In this document: one piece after another, positions 55,671 to 64,000 of the stretch
How the letters are laid out: every line of letters starts with the position of its first letter
Position numbering within the stretch: position 1 is the stretch's first letter
NCBI GenBank assembly: GCA_002371155.1
Contig: DFGC01000005.1
Span: forward strand, 1-64,000
Reading direction: 5' to 3'
Length of the DNA stretch: 64,000 bases
Source: Alphaproteobacteria bacterium UBA3760
GTDB lineage: Bacteria; Pseudomonadota; Alphaproteobacteria; Rs-D84
Made by a program: the position numbers and the translations under genes
The notes under the pieces: generated by a model
Database searches by the model: none
What the model was told of the DNA's origin: nothing
What the model saw: the letters and a program-made list of their open reading frames with translations, nothing else

Positions 55671-55874
55671 ATGAAAAAAAGTCATGTATTTTTAATTTGG
55701 TTGGTTTATCTTGTTGTGGTGGGGATTGTATTTGATGTCATGGATTTGTTGATAGAACAAAATTTGTTGAGCAGGTGGTATGTGTTTTTTATTGGATTTT
55801 TATTTATGTTTTTGGGCTGGGTGGGGGCTCGTTTGGAAATAAAAATGTCAAAGAATAAAAAAAGAACAAAATAG
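55671..55874 (+). CDS. Small two-span membrane protein
   Basis: 67 residues with two hydrophobic stretches (about 6-24 and 37-55) and a basic tail MSKNKKRTK. A TATAAT-like box and an AAAGGA ribosome site precede the ATG, and a terminator follows. Family not recognised. Confidence 0.55.
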   Translation: MKKSHVFLIWLVYLVVVGIVFDVMDLLIEQNLLSRWYVFFIGFLFMFLGWVGARLEIKMSKNKKRTK

Positions 55875-55931
55875 TATAATATGGTTATAAGTAAAAAATT
55901 TTTCCAACATTAAAACGGTGGAAAAAATAAA

Positions 55932-55953
55932 AAACACCCCAAACGGGGTGTTT
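55932..55953. terminator. Bidirectional intrinsic terminator
   Basis: AAACACCCC and GGGGTGTTT (9 bp) with an AAAC loop, between the small membrane gene and the minus-strand microprotein gene. Confidence 0.85.
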
Positions 55954-55971
55954 GTTTTTTGCATTTGTTTT

Positions 55972-56085
55972 TTATAATATGCGACCAAACAGTCCGCCAT
56001 CCAATGCCAATGTCAACAAAATCCACCACCATGACCAATTTACAGTGTGTGTAAGTTTCAGAATGATAAAGATAAGTGTCAGCAT
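55972..56085 (-). CDS. 37-residue membrane microprotein with a WSWWW motif
   Basis: Peptide MLTLIFIILKLTHTVNWSWW continuing WILLTLALDGGLFGRIL. The pattern I-L-K-L-x-x-x-x-x-W-S-W-W-W recurs in small membrane proteins of phages and bacteria. A strong ribosome site (AAAGGGGT) precedes the ATG and a terminator follows, which supports expression. Function unknown. Confidence 0.6.
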   Translation of the reverse strand: MLTLIFIILKLTHTVNWSWWWILLTLALDGGLFGRIL

Positions 56086-56148
56086 AATTTACCCCTTTGG
56101 TTTTATGTTATGTATGCATTTATATAATAGCATATTATATGGTTTGTA

Positions 56149-57180
56149 TCAATTATATAATTTTTTATGTGTCATGATTTTGGTTATGAAAAATGTAATA
56201 ACACCCAATACAAAAAATATCAGCCCGGGTATCATTATGTATGATATGGTTTCGCGTAATTTATGATGAAATATATCGCGTGCAATTGTGTATTCAATGT
56301 ATTTTCGTTTGGTGCCGTGAAAATCTATGTATTTTGGTGTGACGGTTTTTAATCCGGTTTTGTCAAATTCAATGTGAACATATCCATATTTGTTTGTTGA
56401 GTCGCGGATGATTTGACCACTGGATGGAACAGTGTACACAGGAATCCCAGCAAATTTATCTTGTGAATAATAATGAACATGTCCGAAAATCATCATGTCT
56501 ATATTGTAATTTTTTAATATGTGTTCTAATTTTTCTGATGCAGATTTATCCAATGCGTGGTTTGAAATTATGTCGGGGCGGATATCAAATGGGGGAACAT
56601 GTGTAAATATTACACAGTGTTTGAATAATGGCCTGATTTTTTTCAGTGTGTTATCCAACCAATTTAATTGTGCGTCATCAATTGTTTCAAATGATGTGTC
56701 CAATGCGATAAACAATGTGTGGCCATATCCAAACCAATAAAAACTCGGTCCCATAACGGTTTTGTATGGTGTGGCATTGCGTATATCGTGTTTTGTAATG
56801 TCATGATTTCCTGGGGTGCTGTATAGTGGAATACCATTTAATTTTGGATGAATTTCATATAATAACCATTGTAATCCTGTATTCGTTCGATGTGTTAAAA
56901 AATCCCCCAGGTGTAATATAAAATCATATTTTGGTTTTGTTGATGTGATGTGGTCTATTATTGTTTCCAATACTATATCATCGGCGCCGGTGTCAGATAC
57001 AACCGCGATAGAAAACTCTGATTTTTCGGGGGTTAAAAATTCAGATTGTGGTGGAAAAAATTTTGCGCTGATATCGGATGTTTTATCACCAAAATAAATA
57101 TGCAAACACAGTAAAGATAATGATGTTATCAAACACGCTAAAAAACATGCAAAAAATATTTTGTATATTTTTTTTAGCAT
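56149..57180 (-). CDS. Membrane-anchored calcineurin-like metallophosphoesterase
   Basis: 343 residues with a membrane segment at each end (about 7-28 and 315-337); the catalytic domain lies between, probably periplasmic. Metal motifs: SDTG (62-65, where the family usually has D-x-H, so His is replaced by Gly), GDF (92), GNHD (124-127), FTHVPP and GHVH (near 235). Loss of the first histidine may change metal binding. Substrate unknown. It follows the lpoA gene after 4 bases and is probably cotranscribed. Confidence 0.85.
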   Translation of the reverse strand: MLKKIYKIFFACFLACLITSLSLLCLHIYFGDKTSDISAKFFPPQSEFLTPEKSEFSIAVVSDTGADDIVLETIIDHITSTKPKYDFILHLGDFLTHRTNTGLQWLLYEIHPKLNGIPLYSTPGNHDITKHDIRNATPYKTVMGPSFYWFGYGHTLFIALDTSFETIDDAQLNWLDNTLKKIRPLFKHCVIFTHVPPFDIRPDIISNHALDKSASEKLEHILKNYNIDMMIFGHVHYYSQDKFAGIPVYTVPSSGQIIRDSTNKYGYVHIEFDKTGLKTVTPKYIDFHGTKRKYIEYTIARDIFHHKLRETISYIMIPGLIFFVLGVITFFITKIMTHKKLYN

Positions 57181-57184
57181 TTTT

Positions 57185-58774
57185 TTATTCGTTTATTTCC
57201 ACAGAATCTATCATCGTTTTATTGATGGATTCCAATTTTACAGGTTTGTATTCTGTGTCGATGACCGTTGATTGTGATGTTGGCGTGTTGATTACGGTTA
57301 TCACATTTTGGCGCGGTTGTGGTTCGGGTTCGGTCATATTTATGCCGTATGTTTCAGATTTATATTTCGAACGGAATCTGTCGGGAATACGGATAAAATC
57401 GTTTGGATTTATTCCGCGTGTTTGCAATGACATTTCAGATGCGGGTGTTATCTGTCTTTGTTCGATATTATAAATTGGGTTGATAAAGTTTTCGGGTGCA
57501 TTTCGCACAACAACCGGCGTTCCTGAACCGTTCGTTTGCATTATGCGCAGACCGCGTTCACTGTCGCCATTGGGTTTTAACCGCACGATACCATCCATGC
57601 CGGCATAACCACTGGGGTCCAGTAAATATGCCGCCGGGGTTTTGTTCGAATATACCGTTCCCATTGCGATGTTTGCTGCGTCAAATCCAAATGTCGCCAG
57701 GCGCGATGGGTATGTGCCGTATGTTTGTTTGTATAAATTTACAAATGTCTGATTTTGTTCGGGTAATGCCGCGTATTTTGTGCCAATCATTGTATAGTCC
57801 GACGCGATGTCGGTGCCGTCCAATAATGCGGTGCCATAAAATTTTACAGAACGCGAATCTGCGCCATAATAACGCAAGAACGACCCGAGTGTTTTTGTGT
57901 CGTCAACCGTTCCCAAGAACAAAACCGCAGAATATGGTAATGCACCCAATGTGTCGGATTTTGATATTTTATCCAGTTGATAATACATGTTTGATTTTTC
58001 GGCGCGGGATAATGTTTCATTTGTTAAAATGTCAGATAAAACTGTGCGGGCGCGTTTGTTTGCCGCAATGCGCGCGTTTGACATTGATGCGGATTGGGCG
58101 GTGTTTTTCAAGTTTTCATTATTGTGTTCTTGATAGAAAAATATTCCCGCGACATTTGGACCGTAAATTTCCGCCGCGCGTTTTGCGGTGCCCGCCATAA
58201 TTTTCCCAGAATCGGAATCAGGTGCCATTATTATAAAGTCTTGGATTCCGTCATAAAACATTTCGCGGACAATCAATTCAACACTGTTTGTTGGCATCAG
58301 TGCGACCGTCAAAACCCCATCGCCAACCGCGTTCGCGTCAGATGTAAATGATATTGCCGGCATAAATTCAGGCTTGGTCGTGCGCAAAATTTGCGCGTCT
58401 GATGAAAACAATGGGCCGACGATTATGTCTGGGTTGGATTGCAATGCGGCGTTGATTGCGCCCGTTGCATTTTTTGCCGTATCGAAAAAATTCACATTCA
58501 GGTGATTTAATGAATGTTGCAATAATGCCAATTCCATTGCGTTGCGGATTTCTTGGCCGGCGGCGGCACTTTGTCCGGTGGTGGGCAACAATACCGCAAT
58601 ATTGTGTTGCGTGTCGGGGGAATCATATATTGAATAATATGTCCCATATTGCATTTGAACAGGTGTTCCCGTTGGCGCGTTTGTGTATTCCGCGTTCCAA
58701 TCGTGTTTTACCGTTTTTCCGGCGCAACCAGCCAGAATCAAAGTTGTTATAATTATTTTCAGAAATCTATTCAT
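57185..58774 (-). CDS. lpoA: Penicillin-binding protein activator (LpoA-like lipoprotein)
   Basis: 529 residues with a lipobox (LILAGCA) and a periplasmic binding protein-like type I fold (NIAVLLPTTGQSAAAGQEIRNA, then VGPLFSSDA). LpoA is the outer-membrane lipoprotein that activates PBP1A. The gene is divergent from rsmI, exactly the arrangement of E. coli lpoA (yraM) and rsmI (yraL), which supports the name. The tail beyond about 430 is low-complexity and lineage-specific, and the TPR-like domain of E. coli LpoA is absent. Confidence 0.8.
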   Translation of the reverse strand: MNRFLKIIITTLILAGCAGKTVKHDWNAEYTNAPTGTPVQMQYGTYYSIYDSPDTQHNIAVLLPTTGQSAAAGQEIRNAMELALLQHSLNHLNVNFFDTAKNATGAINAALQSNPDIIVGPLFSSDAQILRTTKPEFMPAISFTSDANAVGDGVLTVALMPTNSVELIVREMFYDGIQDFIIMAPDSDSGKIMAGTAKRAAEIYGPNVAGIFFYQEHNNENLKNTAQSASMSNARIAANKRARTVLSDILTNETLSRAEKSNMYYQLDKISKSDTLGALPYSAVLFLGTVDDTKTLGSFLRYYGADSRSVKFYGTALLDGTDIASDYTMIGTKYAALPEQNQTFVNLYKQTYGTYPSRLATFGFDAANIAMGTVYSNKTPAAYLLDPSGYAGMDGIVRLKPNGDSERGLRIMQTNGSGTPVVVRNAPENFINPIYNIEQRQITPASEMSLQTRGINPNDFIRIPDRFRSKYKSETYGINMTEPEPQPRQNVITVINTPTSQSTVIDTEYKPVKLESINKTMIDSVEINE

Positions 58775-58823
58775 TGAAATGACCTATTTTATATTGTATT
58801 ATTCTAACATAAAAGGATTGAAA

Positions 58824-59615
58824 ATGCAATCAGGACTGTATGTTGTTGGAACGCCGATTGGAAATTTGTCTGATATGTCGCCGCGTGCGGTGGATGTGTT
58901 GCGTGGCTGTGATTTGGTTGCCGCCGAAGATACGCGTGTGTTTGCAAAATTGGCAGCGCATTTCGATATAAAAACAAAATGTGTTTCGTGTCATGAGCAT
59001 AATGAATTGCGCGTTGTGGATTCTATTATTGAAAAAATACAAAATGGTGCCGCGGTTGCCACCGTCAGTGATGCCGGTATGCCTGGTATCAGCGACCCGG
59101 GTTTTCGTATTGTTGCGGCGGCGCGTGCGGCAAATGTTCCGGTGTTTATGGTGCCTGGGCCAACGGCGGCGATTTCGGCATTGGTATTATCAGGATTCCC
59201 AACCGACCGATTTACATTTTGTGGATTTTTCGATGAAAAAAAATTGCATGATGATAATAAAATTCGCCATACAATTATTTATTATGAAAGTCCGAATCGT
59301 ATTATGACGACTATTGCGGCATTGGCGCGTGTTATGCCCGAAAGAAAAATTGCAATCGTTCGTGAAATTACAAAAATTCACGAGGAAACAATTATCGGGT
59401 ATCCGGCGGATTTATTGCAAATAACACCACCGCGCGGTGAAATTGTTATCTGTGTTGCGCCGGCACCGGTGCATAAAATGTCTGATTCGGAAATTCGGGA
59501 TATTGTAAATGATATTGCGGCGGGGTCAACGAAAAGTGGTGCGGAAATGTTGGCGGCGCGTGCAGGAATTTCCAAGAAAGAGGCATATAAACGCCTGGTC
59601 AAGGAGGGCAAATGA
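58824..59615 (+). CDS. rsmI: 16S rRNA 2'-O-ribose C1402 methyltransferase
   Basis: 263 residues. LYVVGTPIGNLSDMSPRA, ATVSDAGMPGISDPG and VPGPTAAISALVLSGFPTDRF are classic RsmI (tetrapyrrole methylase fold) motifs binding S-adenosylmethionine. It methylates C1402 in the ribosomal decoding centre. The frame is open upstream to 58683, but the ATG at 58824 has an AAAAGGA ribosome site and the family N-terminus. It overlaps engB by 4 bases. Confidence 0.95.
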   Translation: MQSGLYVVGTPIGNLSDMSPRAVDVLRGCDLVAAEDTRVFAKLAAHFDIKTKCVSCHEHNELRVVDSIIEKIQNGAAVATVSDAGMPGISDPGFRIVAAARAANVPVFMVPGPTAAISALVLSGFPTDRFTFCGFFDEKKLHDDNKIRHTIIYYESPNRIMTTIAALARVMPERKIAIVREITKIHEETIIGYPADLLQITPPRGEIVICVAPAPVHKMSDSEIRDIVNDIAAGSTKSGAEMLAARAGISKKEAYKRLVKEGK

Positions 59616-60166
59616 TAAAATTTGTTGGTTCGTATTCAACGGTTGAAAGTTTGCCAAATACTGCGTTCCCAGAATACGCGTTTGTTGGGCGCAGTAATGT
59701 TGGAAAATCATCGCTGATAAATGCGGTGGTTGGTGCGCCAATTGCACGAACATCAAATACACCGGGGCGAACCCAGGAATTAAACCTGTTTAATATAGAT
59801 GATAAAATTATGTTGGTTGATTTGCCGGGGTATGGTTATGCGCGTGTTTCGCGCGAAACTGCCATGGGGTGGGTTGTGCGGTTGGAAAAATATTTGTTGG
59901 GGCGTGCGCAATTAAAACGGCTGTTTATTTTGATAGATTCGCGTGTTGGGGTCAAAGATTCTGATTTAGAATTGATGGATTTTTGTGATAAAAATGGGAT
60001 TTTGTATCAAATCGTTTACACCAAAAAAGATAAAAAAATTCGCGAAAAGCATCAAATGGAAATATCGCCAAATAACCATGGTGCAATGGTGGACGATGTG
60101 TTGATAACTTCGGCGGAAAAGAAAATCGGTTTGGAAATTTTAAGGAAAATAATTGGTATCAAATAA
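59612..60166 (+). CDS. engB: Ribosome biogenesis GTPase EngB/YsxC
   Basis: 184 residues: G1 GRSNVGKSSLINAV, G2-G3 RTSNTPGRTQ and VDLPGYGYARV, G4 TKKDK, as in EngB. Needed for 50S subunit assembly. Starts at ATGA in the rsmI stop and overlaps addB by 14 bases. Confidence 0.95.
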   Translation: MIKFVGSYSTVESLPNTAFPEYAFVGRSNVGKSSLINAVVGAPIARTSNTPGRTQELNLFNIDDKIMLVDLPGYGYARVSRETAMGWVVRLEKYLLGRAQLKRLFILIDSRVGVKDSDLELMDFCDKNGILYQIVYTKKDKKIREKHQMEISPNNHGAMVDDVLITSAEKKIGLEILRKIIGIK

Positions 60167-62669
60167 AAATATTTTTTGTACGACAAATCCGGTGCATATG
60201 TTAGATGCGCTGGATAAAATTATATCTGAATCCGGGGTTGCGTTGTCGGATTGTTTAGTGTTTTTACCCAGTCGGCGTGCGGTTCGTGCGGCGGAAAAAA
60301 TGTTCGTTGAGAAAAATTCTGGGCGTGCGATTATTTTGCCACGATTGGTTGCCCTGGGCGAAGGTGTTGATGATTTAGATGAAATCCAAGACGCGGATGT
60401 GTTCAGTAATATGGAACGCGTTGTTGTATTGGCGAAAATGTTATCGGCGGATGCGAATATCGGAAATATATCAACGGCATTACAAATTGCGCGTGATTTT
60501 GTGCGATGCCAAGATTACCTGGAAAACGAGGGCGTTTCATCACAAGACATAAATTGGGAAAGTTTGGTTGATGAAAAATATGCTGAACATTTTCAATCCA
60601 AGGCGAAATTGTTGAATATATTGACCAATGTTTTGCCAAAAATTGCGGGTGGGCGCATGACGGCGGCGGCAAAAAGAAATATGGATGTGCGCGCATGGAT
60701 ACCCGAGATTGAAAAATATCCATTGGTTGTGGTGTGTGGGTCAACCGCGTCTGTGCCGGCGACGGCGGATTTGATGGTGGCGGTTGCATCATCAAAAAAT
60801 GGGCGGATTATTTTGCCGGGAAAAATAGATGGACGGATTTCTGATTTTGGATTAAATACAAATCCGTATAATGCGGAATATAAATTTTTGTCGCGTGTTG
60901 GTGTTGCGCCAACAGATGTTATAAAAATCGATTTTGGGAAATCTGGGATTGATTTTATGAATTATGCATTTGGAAATGATACGGCGGCATATAGTGGCGA
61001 TAAAGATTTGGAAAATTGTCATTTGGTGTGTTGTGATACCGAAAGTATCGAGGCGGCGGCGGTTGCGGAAATTTGCAAATCTGCGTTGAAAAAAAATAAA
61101 ACGGTTATGGTGATTACGCCGGATGCCGCCGGAAATCAAAGAATTGAAAGTGCGTTTTTGGATTATGGTTTGGTTGCAGATTTTTCGGGTGCGAAAAGTG
61201 GTGCGTCGTGTGCCGCGGCGCGTGCGATTCTGAATTTGTTGGATTCGTGGATGGAATCGGGCAGTGGTAATTTTGACCGGTATTACACGATTGCAAATTT
61301 CGATTTGTTTGATACGGTTGCGCAAATTATTTCGGAAAATATCGATTTTATGCAACCTGAATTTGATATAGATTCGGTTGAATCTGGGCAAATTTGGTTG
61401 GCGATAAAAAATCTGTCTGAATTTTTAACACGATATGATATTAAATTGTCGTGTGCGGATGCGCGCGCATTTATTGCCGATGCGGCGGCGACGGTTGCGG
61501 TGCGCGATGTACCAAATGATAATGCGAAAATTGTTGTGTTGGGAACTATCGAGGCGCGTATGCAAACCGCCGATGTTGTGATTTTGACAGGATTAAATGA
61601 CGGAATGTTTCCGGCGCGCGGATATGAAAATGCGTGGTTGCCGGCGCGTGTGGCTGATGAAATCGGATTGCCCAGTCCCGACAGAAAAGTTTCTTTGATG
61701 TCGTTGGATTTTATGAATTTATCGTGTTGTGATGAAGTGTATTGGTTGCGGTCGCTAAATTCGGGTGGAACAAAAACATTGGAATCCAGGTTTTTATCCC
61801 GTGTTATGGCGCGTGGTGGCAATATAAATGAAAATGCCGCGAAAAAAATACTGGGCAATGTTTTGGCACGCGATGTGGTCGCGGAAAATCCGTTGGATTC
61901 GTCGGCGCCAAATCCAATCGCAAAATGGGGCGATGTTTATGTGACCGAATTAGAAAAACTGATTCATAATCCGTATGTGTTTTATGTGTCGCATATTTTA
62001 AGGTTGAAAAAAAATAAAGATTGGTGGATGGGGGTTGATGCGCGTGTGTTTGGTGATTTGGTGCATTCGGTGATTGAACATGCACGCGATTTTTCTGCGC
62101 CGGTTATTTTGGCGGAAATGGACCGTGCCGCGCGTGAGGCCTTGCATTCGACAAATACAGAAAATTTGATGTTTCGTTTTTGGCATAAACGGTTTATTGA
62201 AATTGCAAAATTAGTGCAGGACAATTCGGAATTGTTGAAAAAGTCTGTGCCGGAAATTGGGGGGCATGTTATTATAGATGGTGTTCGTGTTTGTGCGCGT
62301 GCCGACCGTGTTTGGGACGGTGGTGTTATGGATATTAAAACCGGTGATATGCCAACAAAATCGCAATTACAAGATGGTATGATGCCCCAGTTGCCGTTAG
62401 AGGCGTATATGTTAAAATCTGGTGGATTTAATGTAAAAATGGCAGACCCGTCGAAAACCCCGGACATGGTGTTTATGTATCTGAAAAATTCCAAAGAAAA
62501 TATGTATTGGATTGCGCCAGAAGATGTTGCGGGTATGATGGATGCGGCAATAAAAAAAACCAAAGAAGTTATTGATATGTTTGCCGTTGGAAACGCGCCA
62601 TATGAATATCGCAAATCAAATGGCCCAAAATATAAAGATTTTGACGATTTGGCACGCGTTGATGATTAA
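60153..62669 (+). CDS. addB: Double-strand break repair protein AddB
   Basis: 838 residues. An inactivated helicase-like region (FLPSRRAVRAAEKMF near the start, LTGLNDGMFPARGYENAW in the middle) is followed by a C-terminal PD-(D/E)XK nuclease core with ADRVWDGGVMDIKTG (Asp near 725) and QLPLEAYML. With AddA it resects broken DNA ends in place of RecBCD. addA is not in the window, though it usually lies next to addB. The start is TTG at 60153, with an AAGGA site at 60142; this gives the full N-terminus IFCTTNPVHMLDALDKII. The iron-sulfur cysteines of Firmicute AddB are not evident. Confidence 0.88.
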   Translation: MVSNKNIFCTTNPVHMLDALDKIISESGVALSDCLVFLPSRRAVRAAEKMFVEKNSGRAIILPRLVALGEGVDDLDEIQDADVFSNMERVVVLAKMLSADANIGNISTALQIARDFVRCQDYLENEGVSSQDINWESLVDEKYAEHFQSKAKLLNILTNVLPKIAGGRMTAAAKRNMDVRAWIPEIEKYPLVVVCGSTASVPATADLMVAVASSKNGRIILPGKIDGRISDFGLNTNPYNAEYKFLSRVGVAPTDVIKIDFGKSGIDFMNYAFGNDTAAYSGDKDLENCHLVCCDTESIEAAAVAEICKSALKKNKTVMVITPDAAGNQRIESAFLDYGLVADFSGAKSGASCAAARAILNLLDSWMESGSGNFDRYYTIANFDLFDTVAQIISENIDFMQPEFDIDSVESGQIWLAIKNLSEFLTRYDIKLSCADARAFIADAAATVAVRDVPNDNAKIVVLGTIEARMQTADVVILTGLNDGMFPARGYENAWLPARVADEIGLPSPDRKVSLMSLDFMNLSCCDEVYWLRSLNSGGTKTLESRFLSRVMARGGNINENAAKKILGNVLARDVVAENPLDSSAPNPIAKWGDVYVTELEKLIHNPYVFYVSHILRLKKNKDWWMGVDARVFGDLVHSVIEHARDFSAPVILAEMDRAAREALHSTNTENLMFRFWHKRFIEIAKLVQDNSELLKKSVPEIGGHVIIDGVRVCARADRVWDGGVMDIKTGDMPTKSQLQDGMMPQLPLEAYMLKSGGFNVKMADPSKTPDMVFMYLKNSKENMYWIAPEDVAGMMDAAIKKTKEVIDMFAVGNAPYEYRKSNGPKYKDFDDLARVDD

Positions 62670-63436
62670 ACCAATTCTAACATTAAACCGCAATGGTCGG
62701 TTGGTTTTTGTGCGGTGCGTGGGCATAAATCGATTTCGCAATTTTTAACCATTTTATGCGCGGTTTTATTACATAAAAAATAATCCAATCGCAATCCTTG
62801 TTTTTTACCAACGGTGTCGCCACCGCGATAACCATACCATGTGTAATCTGTATCATTTGGGTGTAATTCGCGCCATATGTCCGTCCAACCGTTATCCAAC
62901 CAAGATTGCATTATTTCGCGTGCAGCGGGTGCCGAAATAGATGAACCAATATAATTTTTTGGATTCCATATATCATGGTCGGTTATTGCAACATTAAAAT
63001 CGCCCGCGATAATAACCGGTTCGGGTGAGTTTATATATTGTTCGATATGTTTTGTAAATGCACGCATCCATTCCAATTTATATGCAAATTTTGGTGATTC
63101 AATATTGTCGCCATTTGGCATATATGTGTTGATAATCCGCACGCGTCCGTCAATAACACATTCAATCATGCGGGAATTTACATCGGCATAATTGGGGATT
63201 CCAAAAGATACATCTTCGATAGAATTTTTAGAAAATACCGCAACGCCGTTCCATGATTTTTGACCAAAAACCTTGATATTGTATCCGAATTCGTCGAACA
63301 GCATAAAAGGAAAGTTCGCGTTATCGACCTTTAATTCTTGGACCAAAATTGTGTCGTATTCGTTTGTGCGCAATATGTCCATAAAACTTTCCACATGGGC
63401 GCGAATAGAGTTGATATTTATAGTCAATATTTTCAT
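62666..63436 (-). CDS. xthA: Exodeoxyribonuclease III
   Basis: 256 residues, Exo III/AP endonuclease fold. LTININSIRAH, LVQELKVDN with the catalytic Glu, NGVAVFSK, NTYMPNGD, IIAGDFNVAITDHD and the end TDHCGLML (Asp-His pair) are in order. It cuts abasic sites in base-excision repair and so complements nth and ung in this window. Converges with addB, overlapping by 4 bases at the ends. Confidence 0.95.
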   Translation of the reverse strand: MKILTININSIRAHVESFMDILRTNEYDTILVQELKVDNANFPFMLFDEFGYNIKVFGQKSWNGVAVFSKNSIEDVSFGIPNYADVNSRMIECVIDGRVRIINTYMPNGDNIESPKFAYKLEWMRAFTKHIEQYINSPEPVIIAGDFNVAITDHDIWNPKNYIGSSISAPAAREIMQSWLDNGWTDIWRELHPNDTDYTWYGYRGGDTVGKKQGLRLDYFLCNKTAHKMVKNCEIDLCPRTAQKPTDHCGLMLELV

Positions 63437-63505
63437 GTTTGATTTCCTTGTCTTTTCGTTCTATAATATACCCCGTCCAATATAAAAACAACAAGGAAAT
63501 TTACT

Positions 63506-64000
63506 ATGAATATGAATAATATGTTGGAAATGGCTGTTCGGCAATGGCCCGAAAATCTGTTTCTGGTGCGCGAAGGTGTTTCGTATTCTGAATTTATGGA
63601 TATGGTGCGCGCGCGCGCGGTGACATTGATGGACAACGGGATTAAACCCGGGGATACGGTCGGTGTGTTATCACATAATATTCCACAATTTCCATTGACG
63701 CTGTTTGCGATATGGTATGTTGGTGCGAAATGTTTGATGCTGGATACGAATTTAACACCGTTTGAATATGATAATATGGCGGATGCCGCCGGATGCAAAT
63801 TTGTGTGCGCGGAATCGTCGTTTTTCTATAAAACGGATAAATTCAAATTTATCGATATTACCGCCAAAGATGGTCCGGTAAATCCGATGCTGCATCCATA
63901 TAATTTCCAAGACAACGATGTTGCAACATTGTCTTTTACATCTGGGTCAACAGGCGTGCCCAAAATTGTGCCATTGACACACTATAATTTAATAGAGTGT
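63506..64000 (+). CDS. AMP-dependent synthetase/ligase, 5' part
   Basis: 165 codons run off the window end. The start MNMNNMLEMAVRQWPENLFLV follows an AAGGAAAT site. The adenylation motif TSGSTGVPK (A3 core) is present near the end, with the earlier GVLSHNIPQFPLTLFAIWYVGA block typical of acyl-CoA or acyl-ACP ligases. Substrate cannot be told without the C-terminal half. Divergent from xthA. Confidence 0.85.
   Translation, partial: MNMNNMLEMAVRQWPENLFLVREGVSYSEFMDMVRARAVTLMDNGIKPGDTVGVLSHNIPQFPLTLFAIWYVGAKCLMLDTNLTPFEYDNMADAAGCKFVCAESSFFYKTDKFKFIDITAKDGPVNPMLHPYNFQDNDVATLSFTSGSTGVPKIVPLTHYNLIEC

Overview
The window is AT-rich chromosomal DNA from a Gram-negative bacterium, most likely an alphaproteobacterium of a host-associated or uncultured lineage. 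Supporting this are lipid A genes, the Lol lipoprotein-export genes, an outer-membrane lipoprotein of the LpoA type, an AddB-type (not RecB-type) repair nuclease, an adjacent virB3-virB4 pair and many Leu TTG codons. No rRNA, transposase, phage block or CRISPR array was seen. Genes are tightly packed; many overlap as ATGA or TAATG, and there are only four or five noncoding islands.

Layout: (1) 1-3.3 kb: the 3' part of ileS and then nth. (2) 3.4-7.3 kb, minus strand: rpmI-rplT-[hairpin]-pheS-pheT. (3) 7.5-15.6 kb: the rod-shape and cell-wall operon mreC-mreD-mrdA-rodA, running into topA-dnaG. (4) 15.6-17.8 kb: ychF, an orphan SufD-like protein and a cysteine-free bL36-like ribosomal protein. 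(5) 17.8-22.4 kb: an unusual AT-rich palindromic leader, then virB3-virB4, two tandem exported HExxH paralogues and an MmcQ/YjbR gene. (6) 22.7-25.9 kb: initiator tRNA-Met, then a lipid A block (DUF374 acyltransferase, lpxK, lpxC) and a lipoprotein. (7) 26.0-30.8 kb: R64/IncI-type type IVb pilus genes pilO-pilP-pilQ-pilR; the matching secretin (pilN) lies alone at 50.2 kb. (8) 30.9-35.8 kb: a RusA-like gene, gyrB, an HhH-GPD protein, ung and a PagL-like deacylase. (9) 36.0-39.8 kb: a RhuM gene, tRNA-Thr, tRNA-Met and two orphan genes with their own promoters. (10) 39.8-41.9 kb: aspS behind a T-box-like leader. (11) 41.9-49.8 kb: an AsmA-like protein, uvrB, tsaE, and ftsQ followed by a single reading frame joining FtsA to ribulose-phosphate 3-epimerase. 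(12) 49.8-54.9 kb: pilN, lolC, lolD and two small exported proteins. (13) 54.9-56.1 kb: tRNA-Gly, tRNA-Tyr and repeated structured units built from the tRNA-Tyr 3' end. (14) 56.1-64.0 kb: metallophosphoesterase, lpoA, rsmI, engB, addB, xthA and the start of an AMP-dependent ligase.

Most genes belong to core information processing (aminoacyl-tRNA synthetases, ribosomal proteins, topoisomerases, primase, DNA repair) and envelope growth (Mre/Rod, LpoA, FtsQ/FtsA, lipid A, Lol). The accessory part is the secretion and pilus machinery plus several small lineage-specific exported proteins.

The strongest unusual points are the T-box-like tRNA-sensing leader before aspS, the FtsA-Rpe fusion, the paired HExxH proteins behind virB4, the tRNA-Tyr-derived repeat units, and two tRNAs with C instead of U at position 55. 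All were read by eye; no database or folding program was run.
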